Shown in pieces: positions 1 through 10,150 of a stretch of 64,000 nt of DNA. The first letter of the stretch is position 1. Each line of letters opens with the position of its first letter. The stretch is taken from positions 82,187,056 through 82,251,055 of the forward strand of contig CM049310.1 of NCBI GenBank assembly GCA_026874595.1. Direction: 5' to 3'. The position numbers and the translations under genes were made by a program. Under the pieces are notes generated by a model. It was given only the letters and a program-made list of their open reading frames with translations. It was not told the origin of the DNA and made no database searches. This DNA comes from Sipunculus nudus. Lineage: Eukaryota > Annelida > Sipuncula > Golfingiida > Sipunculidae.

Positions 1-499
1 GTGACGGCGACTGTCTAGAAGCAAGTTCCCCCCCTCCCCTTTTTTTTAATTAAAAAAAGGTTCTTTTTTTAATTGATATAATATCAATTTGCAAATTATT
101 ATTTATATTTGTGCATCGGTTCATACTATTTAAAGCTAATCTGAGCATTTTGGTAATAAAATATAGCCGTTTTGGAAGTGGACATTTTGAGCCGTCCATA
201 CACAAGATCTTATCCACACTTACCGTAAGGAAAACTTGAAGCCCCAACGGCTAGCTTGTTACACCTCTAACCGAACATTTCTCTAAAAAGTTGCATCAGG
301 CTATATAAGGGGAATACTAAAAAGTTCTCATACACAGCTTCTCAAGAGTAAGTTCAACATTACTTTTTGTGACAGTAACGTTTTTCATTCCACTCCTGTC
401 ATTACTTTCTTGAGCTGGCCACTAGGTGGCAACTACGGGCGAAAATCAGTCATCAGTGCACATTGCACAAAATTGGACACACAAGATTACGACTCTTAA
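1..499. other. unassigned AT-rich sequence
   Basis: I see no exon, RNA gene or recognisable mobile element here. It holds a pyrimidine-rich run near 28-48 followed by A/T runs. Short open frames are unremarkable. Confidence 0.5.
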
Positions 500-830
500 G
501 TTAGGGTTTGTGGGATTCAAAATCTGACTCCGACAATGCACCCGGGATTCTATATAAACAGATGGCGTAGGTATAAATGTAGTGTAGAGGGTAAGGTTGT
601 CCGTTTCAGGTACGTTGGACAAGCATTGTTTTAAGGCAAATTTCATGAACATAGGTGTTTTTGTGGTAAAGATTTCATGGAATAAGTAATATTTTGTAAA
701 TATCCACATGTGAAATGTTAACAGAAAGTATTTCCTTGAAATATTACATTTTTAAAGTTGACAGTTGAGACCAATAGTCCCGGCCGTCCCACAGTGCCCA
801 ACGGGAAAAGGTTCGTTTTGATAAGAAATA
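500..830 (+). repeat. dispersed repeat family 1, copy A
   Basis: This stretch recurs in reverse orientation at about 7926-8275 and in the same orientation at about 9848-10150. Shared landmarks in order are an ACAATGCACC-type start, an AGATGGCGTAG block (A and B), a GTTGGACAAG block, GGCAAATT, a GGTGTTTTT block, AATATTTTGTAA, and GACAGTTGAGAC. The copies are clearly diverged and no coding frame survives, so this is an old interspersed repeat of unknown class. Boundaries are approximate. Confidence 0.7.
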
Positions 831-1269
831 GCCGGTGTCATTACCGCTGAATGGGATAGATTCAGTTTTCAGGTTTTATCTGCACCTGAGTCATGTGAAC
901 AAGAATGACACATCATGACCTGCCGTGAAGACAAAAGAGCGAATCTCGGAGGTTCTCTCGAGATTTCATTGTTTGACTTTAAACCATTTTGAGGTTCAGG
1001 CGAGGCTCTAACCGGGGACCTTTTATAACGTGGTTCACCGGCTTAACCATTGTATCGTGTTCTACCTAAACCTTTCCTTTTGACGGTGCAGTGCATGATC
1101 CTGAATTATCTCAGGGCGCGACAAGTCTATCCAGATTGTCATTTATTTAACTAGATATTTCTTGGCATCGCAGGTGCCATAGTATCCCCAGATAATTAAT
1201 CCCCCTCCCCCCTTTAAGAATAGCCCTCCCCCATCTTCAGCAGCATATACTGACATTTAGCAAGCGACC
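831..1269. other. no recognised feature
   Basis: No exon or repeat relationship could be supported in this stretch. Confidence 0.4.
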
Positions 1270-1990
1270 ATGGTTTTTTCCATTTATCAACTTGAGAAAC
1301 AATATTTTTCACCAAATATGGGGGCAAATATGTTGAATCTCTCTTGAGAAAAGAGCATAAATTTATTTAGCAGAAACAGTAAGGTAGTTGGCGCCACCTG
1401 TCTGGTTTTCAGAAAATATTCCAAGGTGGATAGACATGCCAAATTTAAGACAAATAGCTTGAACCACTCCAGAGATACGAGCAATTGTCATCAAAAGCAC
1501 ATGTACATGTACACCACGGCAAAACAATAGCAAATGGCACCACCAGTATCGAGTACAAGATGGAAGAGTCTAAGATCTATGGATATGCACAATTTCAGAC
1601 CAATAGTGCATATCACTCCTAAGAAAAGAGCATTAATTTATTTTACGGAAACGGGAAGGGAGGTGGTTAACCACCTGTCTGGTTTACGAGAAAATGGATG
1701 GACATGCCAAATTTCAGACCAATACCTTGAACCAAACCGGAGATATGAGCAATGTTCACCCAAAGCACACGTACAGATGGACGCCACGCTAATACGATTG
1801 CACATGGCGCCACCAGTCTTGAGTACAAAATGTAGGAGTCCAAGATTTGTGGATTTGCACATTTTCAGGCCAATAGGGCAAATCACTCCTCAGTAAAGGG
1901 TTTTAATTTATTTTACAAAAACGCGGAGGTAGTTGTCGCCACCTGAATGGTTTATGAAAAAACTTTCCATGATTGATGGACATATAAGTC
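1270..1990. repeat. ~272-bp tandem repeat, about 2.5 diverged units
   Basis: A block reading GCCACCTGTCTGGTTT or a close variant occurs near 1390, 1668 and 1937, about 272 bases apart. A second landmark, GGC(A/G)CCACCAGT followed by GAGTACAA, occurs near 1534 and 1807. The units also share the 'ccaaatttcagaccaata' type sequence. The 120-codon frame at 1534-1896 is a by-product of this repeat and looks like no known protein. Confidence 0.75.
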
Positions 1991-3110
1991 AAGTTTAAAA
2001 CCCATATATCAATCCATTGGGATCTTGCTTTTTTAATGGGACGCCTCAAAATCAAAAGCCTTGCTTTATTGATAGGCAGAATATGAGTCAAGTTTGAAAT
2101 CCATATATCAGTCTAAGCTGGAATTATCATATCGGAACCTAATTTTTGGACAGATGGCTCCCGTGACCTTCACCTTTCACCTTGTGCCCTCAAAATGGAC
2201 AGGAATCTTCTTCTATTGGCTAGGGAACTATATGTGCAAGATAAAAGGTCTGAGATGAAAAGTTTGGCTGGAAATATATCAACAATCTTTTTAAATATGT
2301 GTCCTGTGACCTTGACCTTTGACCTCGTGACCCCAAAATCAATTGGGATCTTGCTTTTTTAATGGGACATCTATAAGTCAAGTTTGAAATCCATACATAA
2401 AATAAAACTGAAATTATCATCCAGAAACTAATTTTTTGACAAATAGCTCCTATGGCCTTGACCTTTGACCGTGTGACCCCAAAATTGATATGGATCATCC
2501 ACTATTGGCAAGTGAGCTATATTTTAAAGATAGAAGATCTGGGTTGAAAAGTTCGGCTTAAAATGCATCCACAATATCTTTAAAGATGTGAGTCCTGTGA
2601 CCCTAACCTTTGACTTCCTAACCCTTGAAACTATATGATTCTTACTTTAGTGGTGGGCCATACATAACTCACGTTTGAAATCAATATGGCTATCAACACT
2701 GGAGATATCATAAGAGGTGATTTTCACCAACTATGGAAATATTAAAGGTCAAGGCCACTCTCATGGTAAAGATCATGACCCTAATTTAAATAGATCTCAT
2801 CCAATAACCCATCTCTCTACATGCTCATAATATGAAAGAAATCTGTCCATTAGTTTTTGACTTATAATGCTCACAGTCGTGTCAAGTGGCAATTTTGGTG
2901 ATATTAAAAGGCGTAAATACAAGAAAAGGATAATAGGTGGCGCCACCAGTTTCCGGCATACCACAAGGCTATCCAAGATCTTCGGTCACCTTGATTTTTG
3001 GACCAATCCATGCAAGCACAAGAGATATTAAAGAATTTGTGTATTTTTTTTAGCAAAAATTGACCTATTCAAGGTCAAGGTCACTCTCCTAGCAAAGGTC
3101 ATGACCCGAT
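1991..3110. repeat. ~144-bp tandem repeat with TGACCT half-sites
   Basis: Landmark blocks recur near 2164, 2307, 2453 and 2597, spacing about 142-146. Each centres on TGACCT-TGACCT-T-TGACCT or a decayed form of it. Other shared blocks are 'gggatcttgcttttttaatg' (near 2030 and 2346) and 'tcaagtttgaaatccata'. Toward 2740-3090 the same half-sites appear in the opposite orientation (AGGTCAAGGTCA near 3070). No coding capacity. Confidence 0.7.
2307..2325 (-). promoter_or_regulatory. perfect DR1-type nuclear receptor site inside repeat
   Basis: The bases 2313-2325 read TGACCT-T-TGACCT, on the minus strand AGGTCA-A-AGGTCA, the textbook direct repeat with one-base spacing bound by RXR heterodimers and HNF4. 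A third half-site abuts it at 2307-2312. Binding is inference; the sequence match is direct. It sits in repetitive DNA, so it may have no function. Confidence 0.3.
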
Positions 3111-3335
3111 TTTAAAAAGGCTTCGTCCTCTTACCTATATCTATACAAATGTAAAGTTTGAAAAAGATCAGCGAAATATTTTTTTTAGTTCTCCCGCTCA
3201 CAAGATTTTTCTGCTGCGGCGGCGGCTGCGGGACCGTCGTGAAACCATAGTATCCCGACTTTGTCTGGGGATACAATTGTATAAACTTGTTCACCTTGTT
3301 ACGATTTGAAACCCAAGATGTGCCTCACAAAAGCT

Positions 3336-3376
3336 CTCCCCCCCCCCCCCTCTCTCTCTCTCTCTCTTTCTCTCAA
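3336..3376. repeat. poly-C / (CT)n tract
   Basis: A run of C followed by alternating CT, a simple-sequence tract in otherwise unassigned DNA. Confidence 0.9.
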
Positions 3377-3699
3377 ATTTCATATATTTACTTAATTGAA
3401 AGAAAAAAAAATGGTGACTGTGGAGCATTGTAAACTCAAAAGTAAAACAAGCTGGTTGCTTTGAATAGTTACAAGTTTTTTCATGTTGTCATTATTTATG
3501 CTTCACCCGACAGTGTCGTCTTTGTGATAGCAGATGTTGACAGAATAATTGAGTTTCATCAGCAGCCTTCCGTAAAGAATTAGGCCATTAAACAAATTGG
3601 TTAGCATGTCTTGGACGAGCCTTTTTTTATGTTGGAGGTGACCGCCCTCATTTTTTAATGAAAGATTCAGGGGGTTACTTTTATTTAATAGACGTCAGG

Positions 3700-3845
3700 T
3701 ATCGGTATAGGCCACTTTAAGCAATCCTAGAAATATAATAATAGCGACTTTTTAAATGTTCATAGTCGTGTTTTGGTATAGGCCCCTTTAAGCAATCCTA
3801 GAAATATACTAATCGTGACTTATTGAATGCTGATAGTCGTGATTT
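3700..3845. repeat. ~72-bp tandem duplication
   Basis: Two adjacent units share 'ggtataggcc', 'tttaagcaatcctagaaata' and 'atagtcgtg' blocks, offset by about 72 bases. No coding frame. Confidence 0.8.
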
Positions 3846-4026
3846 GATTACAAACTCGCAGTATCTAATTTCTGGTTTCGAAGGAGATTTGTTTGTAATC
3901 TATCTAAATGTCAAATCAGGACTTTTTTGGTCGAACGATCACAGCTGGAAGAAGATTCATTGCAGGAATTCGGCATGACAGAGTCAGTCGAATTATAAAT
4001 GAACAACAACTTTAAAATGGTTGTAA

Positions 4027-4032
4027 TTTATT
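4027..4032 (-). terminator. polyadenylation signal candidate for sulfotransferase
   Basis: TTTATT on the plus strand reads AATAAA on the minus strand, about 160 bases past the sulfotransferase stop codon at 4192-4194. Position and orientation suit a 3' end signal; such hexamers are common by chance in AT-rich DNA. Confidence 0.35.
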
Positions 4033-4191
4033 ACCCATTAAATCATTTAATACTGAAAATGGCTTTTTTTATAAATCCAGAACAATAACTTATGTCTGTG
4101 TGGATGAGAAATGAAGATGAAACCAACAACTTTAAATCATGAATTAACAAATATAGATGAAGATAATAACAAGATGACGCCATCATTTACG

Positions 4192-5223
4192 TCATCGAAC
4201 ACTGTTGAAGATCCTCTGTTTTTGTCTTCGGAATATTTGCTGTACTTTTTTATAAATGGCAAAATCCGCTTCGAGTGCGTTTTTAACAGCGTAATCCTCT
4301 TTAAGGTAAACGGGGTCGTTTAGGTATCCGTCGTACTCTTCGTCCGATTTCCGTCGCTTTCTGTTGGCGCTGTTTGTCATAACGCTGACGTCAGGGTTAT
4401 ATTGACGTAATCCGTCACATTTTGTAAAAGGCAAACCATAAGCGCGTTCTAAGAACGTGGCTGTCGTGTCCAAATCTTCCATTATACCTACGACAGAAAA
4501 CCATTTTTCCATATTTAATATCACATGATCAAGAATTAATTTTCTGCGTGTGTAATCCATGGTATCAAGCCATAGTTTATGCTCGTGCCAGCACGGCTTG
4601 TCGCGGTATTCGCTAGAATTTCTTATATTTTCACAATTCAGCGGGTCAAAGGTCAACTGCTGAAAGGCCAGACTGCCATGATGTATGACCCAGTCTCTCA
4701 GCGACATCTCGCGGGCATTTGAGACACCACACATTTCGTCTGTAAGCGCGGTTTGGCAATATTGGTAACTTGACACAGCCCGCTCTAGCGGATCCCTGAA
4801 CACCATCACAGAAGAGCACATTTTGTCTAACCCGTCACAAATACCAAACGAATACTGACCCCGGTGCCAGTTCATTTTCTCTCTGTGTGCGGTGTCTAAG
4901 TTCTGGTCCGTATGCCAGTCATAACGCGAGTCACTATCCATGCTTTGAGACATGGACAAAGAGTGATTCCTGGCTAGTTCTTCAAGACACCGCAAGAGGA
5001 CGCCCTCTGCGGTTCTGTGATGACTGACGAATACCAGAGTCCCCGTTCTGTAATCCTCCATATTTACTTTTACTCCTCCAGTCCAAAAGTTTGGCAAGAC
5101 ATTGCGTCTGAAGATCCTAGGATATGCACGCGTTAAGAAATCCATCTCTCGCTCCTGTGCAGTTTGCTTCTTTCTTTCTTTAACCATCTGTGCGGCGTGC
5201 AAAGAATGCACATACCGGTCCAT
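4192..5223 (-). CDS. Golgi-type carbohydrate sulfotransferase (probably the last exon)
   Basis: An uninterrupted 343-codon frame ending in TGA. It would transfer sulfate from PAPS to a sugar or glycan in the Golgi lumen. Seen directly: a 5'-phosphosulfate loop at residues 64-74 (VFVSHHRTAEG), a 3'-phosphate site at residues 141-153 (VFRDPLERAVSSY, Arg143 and Ser151 as expected), and a third family block at 242-260 (FSVVGIMEDLD then TTATFLE). Between them are Cys and His residues (C155, C165, C197, C211) that could form disulfides. The C-terminus is basic and coiled-coil-like. No signal peptide or membrane anchor is present at the first Met. Just upstream, 'ttttag' then G precedes in-frame codons, so this is probably a 3' exon and the anchor lies in an unseen upstream exon. 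The substrate cannot be told. It is the only intact host coding frame in the left half. Confidence 0.85.
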   Translation of the reverse strand: MDRYVHSLHAAQMVKERKKQTAQEREMDFLTRAYPRIFRRNVLPNFWTGGVKVNMEDYRTGTLVFVSHHRTAEGVLLRCLEELARNHSLSMSQSMDSDSRYDWHTDQNLDTAHREKMNWHRGQYSFGICDGLDKMCSSVMVFRDPLERAVSSYQYCQTALTDEMCGVSNAREMSLRDWVIHHGSLAFQQLTFDPLNCENIRNSSEYRDKPCWHEHKLWLDTMDYTRRKLILDHVILNMEKWFSVVGIMEDLDTTATFLERAYGLPFTKCDGLRQYNPDVSVMTNSANRKRRKSDEEYDGYLNDPVYLKEDYAVKNALEADFAIYKKVQQIFRRQKQRIFNSVR

Positions 5224-5240
5224 TGCACGGTCTGACCTAA
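5224..5240 (-). other. possible 3' splice acceptor of the sulfotransferase exon
   Basis: On the minus strand a T-rich run ends in TTTTAG followed by G and then in-frame codons Ser-Asp-Arg-Ala before the Met at 5223. This would make the exon start out of phase with a codon (one leftover base). The pyrimidine tract is weak. It rests only on local pattern and on the missing membrane anchor. Confidence 0.35.
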
Positions 5241-5691
5241 AAACACATTAAAACTGATATATAGTGACTAATTAAAACAATTACTGTGTGAAATTTCAAA
5301 CTGCCGATGCTTTAATGGGATAAAGACAGCGTTTGGTGTCAGTTACGTAAAATAAACCTATAGGCGTGGTAATTAGTGAACCTTAAGTGCGGCGCTTCCT
5401 GTCCACTGAGTAGCAATAAATATTCTAATTATTTTACAAATAAAACCCGGATATATAGTTACACATTAAACGTAACAATATGCAAATAACGATACATCGA
5501 ACACTAATGAATTTTAGACGAACTCCAGTATAAAAATAAAAGCAGTCACACGAATACTAGAAAATTTACCTTGACTATGACTATGACTATTATATGATAT
5601 ATCTTTGTTGAGTTATATGTTTTGTCTAAAAAGAGGTCAGAAAGTCCTATGAATATTCATAAGAAAGTTTACAGAGAAATGTAGACGAGAT

Positions 5692-5701
5692 AGCTTAGGT
5701 C

Positions 5702-5753
<52 letters not shown>

Positions 5754-5759
5754 AAGCTC

Positions 5760-5828
<69 letters not shown>
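5692..5828. repeat. two (TA)n microsatellites, the first inside an inverted repeat
   Basis: Two long TA runs (about 5704-5751 and 5762-5827). The first is flanked by AGCTTAG at 5692-5698 and its reverse complement CTAAGCT at 5752-5758, so the tract could extrude as a cruciform. The run length will be polymorphic and assembly-sensitive. Confidence 0.9.
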
Positions 5829-5831
<3 letters not shown>

Positions 5832-7925
5832 CAGCTTAACTTACATAATTTTCATAGATTATGTAGATTATTGCTAGAGTCATTTTGAGAAGTTAAAAAA
5901 ATTACGAGAACAGAAATGCATAAAACGGCATTCGCATGCCCTTTTTACTTGGTATATGTGACAATCTCTAAAGAAAAGACCGATTAATATTAGTACTTAG
6001 TTGTGAAATTATGCAAAAGAGATGTAACCATCAGGGTTTTATAGATGTAATATAGGAACTGTTAACACGGCCTTCCAAGCTGACAGATGATACAAACATC
6101 CATTCAAAAGCAAATTAATAGAAACGCGAGCCCGTGTGTCAAAGTTTGGTCAACTCAATGTATAAACTGAACTTCTAGTGTTCCCGAGGGGGTCATGAAT
6201 TGTAAGAGTGACAGCCGATGTGGTTCACGAACTTTTTAAAACCCTGCGGCCGTCACCTCGACCTTGCATACATGGCAAATGAATCGATCTGTCATGTTGG
6301 AGAGTCGGGGGTGACCTGGGCCGGGGGCACCTGGAAGACACTAGCTGTGTCAGAGTCGATTCCACCGTACCCCGGGGGTGAGGTGTTTGCACCCTGCCAA
6401 GACCTGTCCTTCGTATGTCAAGTGACATCTTTTAAATGACCGTCGGTGATAAGGTTACATTTGTCAGCCGTGCTATGATAGTAACATCCCGACCATCACT
6501 CCGAAGAGCGGGTATGTTTGTGTGTTTTGAAGTAGAACCCCTGGCAAAACACCCAAAATTTAAAATCAACCCAATAGCCGTGTCAAATTCATATTAACCC
6601 CCATAAATTGTATATAATTTAAACTTGGTACAGGAATCTTTATATTGGTATGTGTATTCATGAATTCATGAATTCACATTAATGTTCATATAACATTTTG
6701 AAAATATTAAATGTTTAATGGTACACCATTTTTAGCAACCAGTAAAAGCAAATCACTTTTTATGGTATAATATCAAACTTCTTGAGAATATATTTTTTCC
6801 CTCTACCATGTTTCTTCATGTTTTAAAAATGGAAACTGAATAAAAATTATATTTTAAGTCAGAACTAAATACGATAAAACAAGAAAAACGGTTTTGAGAT
6901 AGGATCATGTAGTTTGCTATTAGCCCATAAAAAAGGGTTCGCTGTTACTGGTTGTGTACCATTTAAAAATTTTAAGTTCTGAAAAATGTCAAAATTTCAT
7001 ATTAAAATGAATTTCATAAATAGATATACCGTCAGAAAGAGTATTACCCCAGGTTTTAAAATGACAAACTTCATGGATCTAATTTTGATTTTAAATGACT
7101 TCTGGGCTGATTTTTGTTCAAGAGAATTTTGCCAGGGATGCTGCATTAATAACGAGCTTGTTCGTTTCCCTGTGGCCGCAGTTATCCCGGTAACGTATAG
7201 CTCAGCGTCCATCACAACAGTGAACGACAGACTACACACACAGTATATATATCCCCGACTAAAAAGATCACAACAGCCCATGCCCCGGGATTAGAGGTCC
7301 CCGGGGGGTCCTGTGGGGGGATTTATAAACACTAATGACCCCTGATACTGGGCAGGGCCGGTGGTACGACAACCAATAATGCGAGTAAAACAAGACTAGA
7401 GAAACTTAAGAAAAAACTTAGCATTCCTAGTGGGTGGGTTTACAATCCAAGGCAGTTATCGTTTCGTTTCGTTTCGCTTATAGTATCTGAACCAGAGGTT
7501 AACAAGGACAACGACGTTTTGGTTTATAAACTAAACTATACAGACAGAGAAATCGATTCTCTGAATATTATTCTTACTCTGAATATCGTGCTCTTTTAAT
7601 TAATCCCCTCCGTTTTATATTTGACCAAAGACTTTATATACAATACATCCAGATCTCTGGGTGGCCGATCTGTTTCGATGAATAATATATCACTCTGAGA
7701 CGAACTAACCCAGATTTGACCTAAAGCTCAGAATTTTAAGACAATAAAAAATAAAGTTCAGGATGTCAAACTATAAGGTGATGCATCACTCCCTGTCTAA
7801 AAACAATCATAGCCAGAACGCGGTTGTACATCAACCCGGTCACCCTCCGTGTTAACTGGGTGTCAAGTTCCATCATCTCATAAGGCCGCCAGCCTGTGAA
7901 CTTAGACATACCGAGAGCACCCTTC
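5829..7925. other. gene-free stretch, nothing recognised
   Basis: Both strands were read. The open frames here (up to about 100 codons) overlap each other on opposite strands and have no recognisable domains, splice context or family resemblance. A GC-richer patch lies near 6240-6410. Confidence 0.4.
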
Positions 7926-8275
7926 CGCCAGAGGTCGTTTCTACTCAAAGCTCTTCCTGTTGGGCAGTGTGGGACGGCCGGGACTACTTGTCTCAACTGT
8001 CCAATTTAAATTCTTTTTTATAATTCAAGGAATCACTTTCTGTTTGCATTTTACATACGCTTAGAAAATATTACTTATTCCGTTGAGTCCTTACTACAAA
8101 ACACCCATGTTTTTTTTCTAATTTGCCTTAGAACAATTAATTCTTATCCAACGTACCTGATTTGACTACATAATACTCCTCGCTACATTTATCTACGCCA
8201 TCTGTGTATGTAGAAGCCCCGGTGCATTGTGGTCTACATATTTTGAAGCCCACAGACCCTAACCAGCAGAATCAA
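7926..8275 (-). repeat. dispersed repeat family 1, copy B (inverted)
   Basis: Reverse-complement relative of the copies at 500-830 and 9848-10150. Landmarks on the plus strand are GTTGGGCAGTGTGGGACGGC, TGTCTCAACTGTC, AAAATATTACTTATTCC, CCAACGTACCTGA and GCGCCATCTGT-like CGCCATCTGTG. It retains more of the GAGTAGAAACG end shared with copy C than copy A does. Confidence 0.7.
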
Positions 8276-9847
8276 TTTTACTCTCGTGAGACCGACTCTG
8301 CGTGTGACAGAGCGTCGTCAAAATATCAAGATAGTTGAAATACTTGTGTTTAGACGGATTCACCCTCATTTCAAATTACCCCCCTGTAGTCTGATATAGA
8401 ATTTCATGCTACTATGCAGTTTAATCAAACTGAGAAAAATTATGCTGCTAGGCTTAGATAAGGCGCGGGCTTGCTACACGAAAGTAGTCCGAGGGCAGCG
8501 TTTAGGCGAGAATCTATCGGGGAGAGTTTGGTGGCACGAGGACGTGTTTCGGCAAAGTTAGGGCGGAATAACGTTTTCTTTGGCCCACGCCCAAATCCTC
8601 AAGATTAAAGTAAAATAATGTTTTGACTTGGTTATAGGAAATCCTAAGTTTACCCGTGAGGGGAATCTGAAATCTCATCCAACTCTGGTAATCTGAATAC
8701 GATTTCAAGTTACCGGGGGTCATCTGAAGCGGGGGACGATCTTAACTCGCTACACCTGACCATAAAGCAACTTCCGGTGCAGCCTGAACGGTTGGTCTCA
8801 TGCCCACACTTAACGAGTGGGCCGGGGGGCTTAACCTACATGATCACTAGGGTCTTGTCTCCTGTTTGCTTCTGTCTGCTGTATTCAGTCTTCCTCCAGT
8901 CTTTCCCCGGTAATTAGATTCTTACATTATTAACAGACTCCGTGAAACCTGACCGCTACATGTCTTGAAAGCCTGGTAAACAGGGCAGTATTCCAGGCGG
9001 TAGGTATATACTGGTACGGGAGATAACTTGCTTTGTATGACTTCATGAACGTTGAGTAACATATACTTGAAATGAAATTTTGACCAGTCTATAAAATGAC
9101 ACTTAATGGTACTCGCATTAAGTCACGATTACATTAACAAAGCTACCATAAGTAATGCATTGATGGACAAAAGTTATAAGACAAGAAGGGTACATGCGGA
9201 TAGGTGGGCGAGAATGTATGTTTTAAGACAGGTCCATGACTTTTAGTAGCACTGTCATTTGAATATGGATGAAGATAACCACGATAAGAATTTTTTACCA
9301 TAGATTTTCTAGTTTTAGAATTCTATGAGTACGAGACTTAGAATAAATCATATAAGTCATAAAAAGTTGTTAAAGCAAGCTATTCACCTACCCTTATATT
9401 TACAAAATTTATCTGATTTCTGGCTGACTAAGAAGGTGGTATTGTTACGCGTCCGTGATAATTACGATACGAATCACAATACTACACCCACTGTACAATA
9501 AACGATACGATACATCTAAGTAATATTAGAGTATTATTAGAGTTCAGTTTACAACTCATTACTTTCAAGTTATCCATGCTGTTACTTAAATGATTCAGGA
9601 ACCATGAATGATCTTGAAAGTGCGGCGGTTAGCCAATCATATGTCGATTAACTGATTTCTAGCCAATGAAGTTTTGCCTTGCATATGCGCTAGGTCGCTG
9701 ACTGTGGTAGGTTGCTTGTTAAATTACTTAATATGAGATGCTTAGATATAATCAACGTTTCGATACGGTAAACGTTGAGGACACACTGCGCAGATTCGGA
9801 CTCACAAATATAACAACTCTACTGATTATGGTTTATTATAGTCCAAA
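8276..9847. other. gene-free stretch, nothing recognised
   Basis: No exon, RNA gene or repeat relationship could be supported. Confidence 0.4.
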
Positions 9848-10150
9848 TGTGCCACCCACAATGCAATGGGGCTCCTAAATACACTAGCCACGTAGCGTTA
9901 AATGTAGTGAAGAGGGCAAGGTAGTCCGTTCAAATATGTTGGACAAGAATTGTTTCAAGGCAAATTATATAAACATGGGTGTTTTTATGGTAAGGAATTA
10001 TTAATATTTTGTAAGCACACGCATGTGAAATATAAAAAAAAGTGTTTCCTCAATTGAAATGTTACAAAGTTTGATTTTTAAGATTGACAGTTGAGACATC
10101 TGCCGAAGTGGAGGCTCGTTTTGAGTAGAAACGTCCTCTGGTGGGAGGTT
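9848..10150 (+). repeat. dispersed repeat family 1, copy C
   Basis: Same orientation as copy A, with the shared blocks ACAATGCA, TAAATGTAGTG, GTTGGACAAG, GGCAAATTA, CATGGGTGTTTTT, AATATTTTGTAA and GACAGTTGAGAC. It ends in TTTGAGTAGAAACG, matching copy B. Confidence 0.7.

Noticed and set aside
1534-1896. 120-codon frame on the plus strand with an overlapping minus frame
   Set aside because: It lies within a ~272-bp tandem repeat and its counterpart units are interrupted.
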